Source of the DNA: Endotrypanum monterogeii
Lineage: Eukaryota > Euglenozoa > Kinetoplastea > Trypanosomatida > Trypanosomatidae
Length of the DNA stretch: 56,799 nucleotides
Assembly: GCA_000333855.2 (NCBI GenBank)
Contig: CM007344.1
Coordinates: 572,986 to 629,784, forward strand
Direction: 5' to 3'
The position numbers and the translations under genes were made by a program. Below are positions 50,590 to 56,799 of this stretch, one piece after another; the first letter of the stretch is position 1; every line of letters starts with the position of its first letter. Under the pieces are notes generated by a model. That model searched no databases. It was not told the origin of the DNA and was given only the letters and a program-made list of their open reading frames with translations.

Positions 50590-52005
50590 TATAGTGTATA
50601 AACAGAAAAGGGGGAAACGATAGGAGTAAGGGAGAGAAGGGGGGGGGTATAGGACAGACGTTGGCGGCACCGTTGCGGTCGTGGTGACTGCATAGAAAGA
50701 CGCCTAGCCCTTTTCGGAGCGTGTTTGGTGATACATTAGGGATGTAATTCCTTTTTTCTCATACGACAAGAGAGCGCGCATGCTTATTTTTTTTTTTAAT
50801 GTTTTTGATTCTCCGTAAAATCTTCGCATTCCACCACACCGGAGATCTGTACAGCACGGACTCATACAGACAGCGACGACTATAGTTGCTGTTGAGCGTC
50901 TTTCTGCCCACCACCATTGCCACCAGCAATCGACGTCACAGTCGCGTGTGATGGGTTGGTGTAGGGATGACGAAGAGGAGATGGGGAATTCAAGCTGCCG
51001 CGTTACATTGCGAATAGTTATAGAGAAGCGTGTCCGCGCACACGCAGAGCACCGGTGAAAGGAGATGCGATGAGTGGCAGTGATGGAGAATGGAAATGTC
51101 CAAAGGTATGAGAATAAAAACGAAAAGAAGCGCCGGAGGGGCAAAAGAAAAATAGAGACATTGTGATCGCTCCTCCCTCTCTCAAAAACACATACATATA
51201 TATGCACACACACACACACACACACCGACGTAAGTCGCCCTTTTCTTGGTGTACTACTCGTTTCTTTTCGCTGTGCGCCCCTGGCATACGGAAGGGGGTA
51301 TTTCATGTTCATGAAACTCTCCAGCACATCCGCGTTGATACGGTCTCATCTAGTTACTCTGTTGTCTTCGGAGTAGGGGGAGTCGAGGTCGGTGTTTTAG
51401 CCCCAGTGCCGAGTGCGCGCCTTCTCCATTGTGCAGTCATTTGTCGTCGTCTCCCCTGTGAGTGTGTGTAGGCGCTCGATCCGGTAGGTTTGGATCCATG
51501 CCACTCCTCTTATTTTTTTTTTTAGAGGCTGCTTTGTGCTTCTGCTTTCGTGCGTGTCTGCAAGTCAGCACGCCGGAAGCGTCAGCGGACGAAGGGAATA
51601 GAAACTGAAAATGCAGAGAGGGACACCAGAAAAAAAAGGGCTCTACGGCGACTCACCGAGGAAGGGGAGAGGGACCCGACTGCGCTGATAATAGAGGGGA
51701 AACACGAGAATAAAAAAAAAAACGGAGAGGCACATAATTTGTGCACCCTCACACCATGCACCGACTCCTCAAAAGGCAAGAGCGGGTATGGTGTGCGGGA
51801 TGGGAGAGCCCTTCAGGTGCGGCAGAGAAAATGCAAAGCAAAGGGGAGAGGAAAGAAAACGTGCATACATGCTGATGCACGGGATGCGATTTGGAGAGAG
51901 GGTGGAGGTGTCTCTGCTAGCCTTTTTGTGTTCATCACCACCGAAAAAAAAAAAGGCTAGGTTGGCGATCGGGGCTACAGTGAGAGAGGAGGACCGAAAG
52001 GTCCC

Positions 52006-52030
52006 TAATAATAATAATAATAATAATAAT
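52006..52030. repeat. (TAA)8 microsatellite
   Basis: Eight TAA units in the transketolase 3' region, the only such trinucleotide repeat of this length noticed. Confidence 0.95.
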
Positions 52031-52642
52031 GTGCGGGTTCTCTTAACCCACTCCAGGGAGCATTGCCACTCGGCTGGTGACGCCGTCAGTCGGTGCACGA
52101 AGCACAGACGTTGCCTCTACGGACTCGCATAAAGACATATGCACACACAGACACCTACTTGGTACTTGCACGGGAACTAGACGACAATACATTCACCCCC
52201 CACATAGCCATGCGGAGGGCGGAAATACTTTATAGTCCGCAGACTCCCTGGGGGGGGGGGGGTGGACGAGGGAAGGAGACCAAGCACAATAATGCGCTCC
52301 CCTTACACATCCACGAACACACAGAGTAGAGGAGAAGGAGGAGGATGAGGAGTGGGCGAGAAAGACCCAGCGCTACAAGAAGCCCTCATCAGGGGAGACA
52401 AATAGTGCGATAAAGGGGAAATGGGGAGAGGAGGGGAGGAGGAGCGAAAGAGGGCAGCATACAGATATACCGCTATTCATGCAGGACAAACGCTGCAAAA
52501 AGAAGAGAGGAGAAACAGCATGAAGCATATCGCCACAGCGGTCTCCTTTAAAAAAAAAAGAAAATAGACGAGAGGACAAAAAAGACTGAACAGCAAAAAC
52601 ACTCGGCATACCCGGGAAAGGACGATACGGAGATGAACACCA

Positions 52643-52663
52643 ACACACACACACACACACACA
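52643..52663. repeat. (AC)n microsatellite
   Basis: About ten AC units about 225 bases downstream of the transketolase stop codon. Confidence 0.95.
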
Positions 52664-52887
52664 GAAGACGACCTCGTGCACACACGAGCTGACGACAATG
52701 TGTCAAAGCCCAATGTGATGCAGCTCGTATTCTACTGACACCACTGCAGTTCGCGGGGCACGCGGATGGGTGTAGGCAGGAAGACTGTTCTTCACAGAAC
52801 TCATTTCTTCTATTCATTGTGGCCTGGACCCGAGTCCAGTGGTGTGTCCGTTCACCACTCCTACATCCCCCCAAGCAGGAAATCGAT

Positions 52888-54903
52888 TTAAATTTTGCTG
52901 AAGGAAGAATTTTTGAGCGGTGCCGTGTTGTTGGTGAAGCGCGCAGCCAGCTTCCGGCCGATTTCTGTCACGCTCTCGGCGGTGATGGAAAACTTCTTGA
53001 AGAGTGAGCCTGCTGGACCCGAGGCGCCGTAGCCGGGCATGCCCACGTGTGCATGGGAGTACTTCTCCCAGCCGAAGCTGACGTACGCCTCTACGGACAC
53101 CACAGGCACTCCATCGGGGAACACCGACTTGCGGTAGGTCTCCGGCTGGGCGTCGAATAGCTCCTGGCACGGCATCGACACGACGTTGACGCGCAGCTCA
53201 CCGGCGAGCGCCTTGGAAGCCTCAACCGCCAGCGATACCTCCGAGCCGCTCGCGACGATAACGAGCTGTGGGTTGGGCACCTCTGAAAGCAGGTAGGCAC
53301 CGCACTTCACACCCGCAATGCTTGACCCCGGCTGCGGCACCGTGTTCTGGCGGCTCAGACACAAGACCGTCGGTGTGTGGGCACTGGTCAGCGCCACAGC
53401 CCACGCGCCGCTGGTCTCTGTCTGGTCGCTAGGACGCACCACCTGGAGGTTTGGCATGGCGCGCAATGCAGCCACCAGTTCGACGGGTTGGTGGGTCGGC
53501 CCATCTTCCCCGACGCCGATACTGTCGTGTGTCGCCACGTAGATGGCGCGGTGATGAGATATCGCCGCAAGACGCACCGCACCGAGGGCGTAGCCGATGA
53601 AATTAAGAAAGGTGCCGCCAAACGGGATGACACCGCCGTGCGCATCGAGGCCATTGAGGATAGAGCACATCGCGTGCTCACGGACACCAAAACGAAGGTA
53701 GCGACCTGCGTAGTTTCCTGGCAAGAAGTCCGTCAAGTTGGCCGACGCGGGCCGGGTCAGGTTGCTCGGCGTGAGGTCAGCAGACCCACCAATAAGGGCC
53801 GGAATAGACGGGAAAAGAACAGCCAGGCAATTCTCGCTCGCCTTGCGCGTGGCGATGGACGATGAGTTCACTGGCAGCTTCTCCTCCCACCCTGTCGGCA
53901 GTTCGCCGTTCATCTGTGCAAGAAAGGCTGCTCCCTCCGCAGGGAATTCGGCCGTGTACTTGGCCAAGCGCTCCTTCCAGGCCTTCTGCTCCGCAGCACA
54001 CTTCTCCACATGCTTGAGGAACACAGCACGCACCTCGTCGTCGACGCAGTACTTCTTGCTGGGGTCTCGGCCGAGCCTCTTCTTTAAATTGGCGATATCA
54101 TCGTCCCCCAACGGCGCGCCGTGCACCTTCTCCGTCCCCTCTTTGGAAGACCCAAATCCGATCGTCGTGGTTTGCACAATCATTTTAGGTTTGCCCTTTG
54201 TGGCCTTGGCTTCTGCGAATGCCTTGCGCAGACCGTCGTAGTCTGAGTCGCCATTCTTTACCTCAATCACGTGGAAGCCCATCGACGTATACTTCACACA
54301 GCACTGCTCGCTGAAGGAAAGATCGGTCGAGCCGTCAATGGAGATGTGGTTGCTGTCGTAGATCACGATAAGTTTCTCAAGCGCAAGGTGACCGGCCAGC
54401 GATAGCGCTTCCTGGCATACACCCTCCATCAGACAGCCATCCCCGCAGAAGACGTACGTATAGTGATCGACAATAGTGTGTCCTGGACGGTTGTACGTGG
54501 CGGCGAGGTGAGCCTCAGCCATAGCCATACCAACGCCGTTGGCTACACCCTGACCGAGAGGCCCCGTGGTCACCTCCACACCTGGGGTCACGAAACGCTC
54601 AGGGTGGCCAGGGGTACGGGAGTCAATCTGGCGGAAGCTCTTCAAGTCCTCGAGATTGAGGTCGAAGCCGGACATGTGCAGCAGTGAGTATTGCAGTGCA
54701 CACCCGTGTCCATTCGACATGAGAAAGCGGTCGCGGTCAGCCCACGAAGGATCCTGGCTGTTATACTTGAGTATCTCGGTCCACAGGACTGCAGCCACTG
54801 GTGCCATCCCCATTGGCGTTCCCGGGTGGCCGCTATTTCCTCCTTGCACGATGTCTGCCGAGAGGCAGCGAATGCAATTCGCAACTTGTTCAGTGGTAGC
54901 CAT
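52888..54903 (-). CDS. TKT: Transketolase
   Basis: A 671-residue transketolase, complete for the family. It moves two-carbon units between sugar phosphates in the pentose phosphate pathway, using thiamine diphosphate and a divalent metal. Visible active-site residues include H26 (SGHPG), H66 (SNGHG), H100 (PGHPE), G-D155-G with N185 for metal/diphosphate binding (CGDGCLMEG...YDSNHISIDG), TIGFGS, and the FGVREHAM segment with the catalytic Glu. The C terminus SKI resembles a weak type-1 peroxisomal/glycosomal signal; as I recall, the L. mexicana enzyme ends SKM and is split between cytosol and glycosome. The ATG at 54901-54903 follows a clear splice acceptor. Confidence 0.97.
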   Translation of the reverse strand: MATTEQVANCIRCLSADIVQGGNSGHPGTPMGMAPVAAVLWTEILKYNSQDPSWADRDRFLMSNGHGCALQYSLLHMSGFDLNLEDLKSFRQIDSRTPGHPERFVTPGVEVTTGPLGQGVANGVGMAMAEAHLAATYNRPGHTIVDHYTYVFCGDGCLMEGVCQEALSLAGHLALEKLIVIYDSNHISIDGSTDLSFSEQCCVKYTSMGFHVIEVKNGDSDYDGLRKAFAEAKATKGKPKMIVQTTTIGFGSSKEGTEKVHGAPLGDDDIANLKKRLGRDPSKKYCVDDEVRAVFLKHVEKCAAEQKAWKERLAKYTAEFPAEGAAFLAQMNGELPTGWEEKLPVNSSSIATRKASENCLAVLFPSIPALIGGSADLTPSNLTRPASANLTDFLPGNYAGRYLRFGVREHAMCSILNGLDAHGGVIPFGGTFLNFIGYALGAVRLAAISHHRAIYVATHDSIGVGEDGPTHQPVELVAALRAMPNLQVVRPSDQTETSGAWAVALTSAHTPTVLCLSRQNTVPQPGSSIAGVKCGAYLLSEVPNPQLVIVASGSEVSLAVEASKALAGELRVNVVSMPCQELFDAQPETYRKSVFPDGVPVVSVEAYVSFGWEKYSHAHVGMPGYGASGPAGSLFKKFSITAESVTEIGRKLAARFTNNTAPLKNSSFSKI

Positions 54904-56436
54904 TGTGGCAATGGGTGAAGCCTCAATAAGTCACCAAACTAAAGAGAAATAAGGTTATATGGTGCTAGAGAGAGAAAGAGAGAGAGAGAGAGAGAAAGAG
55001 AGAGGGGGGGGAATCACAACGATGTACAGGTGATCCTCGCAAGACCGTCGATGTTTTCGCTTCTTTTTTTTTTTTGCCTGTTTGTTTGTTGTTTCAAATT
55101 AAGTGAAGGGTTTGTAGGGTAAAGGTGAGTGGAGCTGAGCTTCTGTGTTTAGGGTTGGAGAAGGGGGAACGCAGGGAGGGAGGGGGAGAGTGTATTTCAG
55201 GTCAAGTGGGAACGAATGCAGACAACACGAACTTAAAAGAGCTACAGTCGGCTTGCTTTCCTTTATCTATAGTATTTTTTTTTTTTTCGAGGGGAGCCGG
55301 ACCCCTGCTGGTATACAGCCTGTGAAGTCGAAGGCGCACAGCACCGCAGACTCTCCGAGACGAGCAGAGCAGTGCAAGAGAGTGGTAGAGACGTGTTACA
55401 GCAGTGACTGACTCGGCCACCACCGAAAGGCCTCTACCCCGAGCCCTGCTCGCATCCTCACTAAGGAGATCGTTGAAATCACAAGGCGATGGAGGTCCTA
55501 ACGGCTGACACGTGCAGTCGCATATCTACCCCCACCTACCTTTGTCGTACCTGAGCGACGCTGTCGCAGAGAGGGAGAGAGGCTGTTATGGTGTTGGTGG
55601 GAGAGGATCGTTGCGCCATGGTTCCCAACCACTCGGAGGGGTTACGCCACTCCCTTTGTTGCCTCCCAACGTTGAGGTCTGTGTGCGACTCCACACCAAC
55701 TCGAGACAGAGCAAAAAAGGGCCTTTTTCAAACGAATTACCTAGAAAGAGGTGGAGGAGATGCAGAGAACAAAATATGAAACACCACCGGTGGGGGAGGT
55801 GAGTGGGAGCGGAAAGAATCAGTGAAAGAGCGGGGAAGAGGAGGTGAGGATGAGGTATGTGTTTTGCCGATGCCCGGGCACAGAGGTGGGGACATTAGCG
55901 AAGCTAGATTGTAATGGACTTATCAGAAACCCCTTTTAGGGGCAAAGAAAGAGAATGGGGGAAAACAAATAAGATCCGCTGTTCAGGGAAGAGGTTCGCC
56001 CTTCTCGCCACCTTTTCTTCAGTACCGAGGTGCAAACGGAAGGCATCGAGGACCGGAAAGTGAGGTAGAGAAGAAGCACACAAAAACCACCCTTCCCCAG
56101 ACCTCACACGTCTGTCACGAGTGCGGGTGCTGCGCGTGTCTATTTGAGACGTTTCGTTTATGCCATATTTTGGGTGAGCGAAATCAGACCTGAGAGTCAA
56201 AATAATAAAATAAACTGTTTTAAAAAAACGAACAGAAATCAAAACGAAACCCGAAACGAAGAAGCGTCACCACTCCCCGCCCCCACTCCTAACAATGCCC
56301 ATCGCAAAGGGCGGGGGAAGGGGGGGGGACATAGGCTCACGGGCGTCGAACACAGCCAGGGAGAGAGGCACGGTGCGTAACAAGTCAACGGCACACATAT
56401 CTACACCCCCCACACCCAGTCACGCACGAGTCCGCT
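54904..56436. other. Spacer between eS8 and transketolase genes
   Basis: 1.53 kb with a GA tract that forms the transketolase pyrimidine tract, T-runs (55064-55075, 55276-55287) and G-rich stretches. It should contain the eS8 3' UTR. No other gene is seen. Confidence 0.6.
54965..55014 (-). promoter_or_regulatory. Probable spliced-leader acceptor of transketolase
   Basis: On the minus strand a C-run followed by an almost pure CT tract (plus 54967-55014) ends in CTAG, with the AG at plus 54965-54966, giving a 5' UTR of about 61 bases. It is the strongest polypyrimidine tract in the window. Confidence 0.65.
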
Positions 56437-56799
56437 CTAGTTTCTCTTCTTCTTCTCCAGGCGCTTCAGGTAGAACTGAAGCTCTGCACCCTCAAGCAGG
56501 ATACCGTCGGCACGGCCGGACTGGCCCGGACGGCTCGTCATGCGCGCAAGCAGACGGCCCTCGCGGAGCTGATCAACGATCGCCTTCTCAACCTTGTGGC
56601 TGCGACGGCGGCGCGTCCACTCGCGCTGAAGCTTCGGGGAGGCCTTGCTCACATCGTAGCTCTCCGCGACGACGTGGGCAGACTTCTTGCCCTTCTTCTC
56701 CACGGCACCAGTGGCGGCGGTCTTGGCGTTCTTCTTCTCCGCATCCAAGTCAATGCCATAGTGCTTGGCGTACCAGCGCCTGAAGGGCGCGGCGCGGCG
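56437..56799 (-). CDS. RPS8: Small-subunit ribosomal protein eS8 (S8), 5' part missing
   Basis: The C-terminal 120 residues of eS8, cut by the right edge of the window. The frame is open to the last base and the first visible residues include PFRRWYAKHYGIDL (human S8: YRQWYESHYALPL). Further marks are LQREWTRRRRSHKVEKAIVD, LARMTSRPGQSGRADG and the end LEGAELQFYLKRLEKK, all characteristic of eS8. The full trypanosomatid protein is about 220 residues, so roughly 100 N-terminal residues lie outside. A TTG at 56746-56748 is not a start. Confidence 0.95.
   Translation of the reverse strand, partial: RRAAPFRRWYAKHYGIDLDAEKKNAKTAATGAVEKKGKKSAHVVAESYDVSKASPKLQREWTRRRRSHKVEKAIVDQLREGRLLARMTSRPGQSGRADGILLEGAELQFYLKRLEKKKRN

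Larger units (their letters stand above)
50512..52887. other. Spacer between transketolase and uL24 genes
   Basis: 2.38 kb, the second-longest spacer. It has TA-GT repeats next to uL24, CA repeats (51204-51225, 52643-52663), a (TAA)n repeat and A-runs. No convincing coding frame or tRNA-like structure is seen; it should contain the 3' UTR of transketolase. Confidence 0.55.

Noticed and set aside
50704..51327. A 207-codon minus-strand frame
   Set aside because: It includes translated GT repeat and pyrimidine-rich sequence, with no domain and atypical codon use for this genome.
1..56799. CRISPR array, prophage, insertion sequence or bacterial operon features
   Set aside because: The window is eukaryotic nuclear DNA; no spaced direct repeats of that kind, no transposase and no Shine-Dalgarno-led operons are seen.
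1..56799. tRNA, snRNA or rRNA genes in the spacers
   Set aside because: Reading by eye I found no A/B box pair or cloverleaf; tRNAscan-SE and Rfam searches would settle it.

Overview
The window is nuclear DNA of a trypanosomatid, most likely Leishmania or a very close relative. I recognise 20 protein genes and all are on the minus strand. None shows an intron. They are separated by pyrimidine-rich (on the sense strand), microsatellite-laden spacers, as expected of a polycistronic directional gene cluster processed by spliced-leader trans-splicing. The order TBCD, HSD17B10-like dehydrogenase, BolA, uL24 (L26), transketolase, eS8, with VPS34 next to TBCD, matches what I recall of Leishmania major chromosome 24. 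The transketolase differs from Old World/mexicana sequences as I remember them, so a Viannia-type Leishmania or Endotrypanum-like species is my inference, not a demonstrated fact.

Layout in the direction of transcription (right to left): ribosomal protein eS8 (cut by the window edge), transketolase, a 2.4 kb spacer, ribosomal protein uL24, a 1.9 kb spacer, BolA-like protein, short-chain dehydrogenase, tubulin cofactor D, VPS34 PI3-kinase (with a frameshift near its 3' end), an assembly gap, a PCIF1/CAPAM-like methyltransferase-domain protein, a charged helical protein of unknown function, a SAXO axonemal microtubule protein, a possible nucleoporin, a 959-residue coiled-coil protein, an LRR-like/zinc-site protein, a two-membrane-span protein, an ITPK-like inositol phosphate kinase, a 528-residue coiled-coil protein, a Pam18-like J protein with HSD in place of HPD, a PTAR1-like prenyltransferase alpha-repeat protein, a PLAA/Doa1 ubiquitin adaptor, and a PHO80/CYC2-type cyclin. 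Below 2.6 kb only spacer DNA is visible.

The genes do not form a pathway; co-orientation is the normal state in these genomes. The most interesting biological lead is the PCIF1-like protein. Its family makes N6-methyladenosine at the first transcribed nucleotide of mRNA caps, and trypanosomatid mRNAs carry an unusual cap 4 whose first adenosine is N6,N6-dimethylated. The protein has no recognisable WW domain and carries DVPY where the human enzyme has NPPF. A second lead is the Pam18-like protein with a degenerate catalytic tripeptide.

The data carry technical marks. Sequence on both sides of the 136-N gap almost lacks the dinucleotides CA, GC, AT and TG, the signature of dephased pyrosequencing with flow order T-A-C-G. 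The VPS34 frameshift is repaired by one extra base in a homopolymer. Both look like sequencing artefacts rather than biology.
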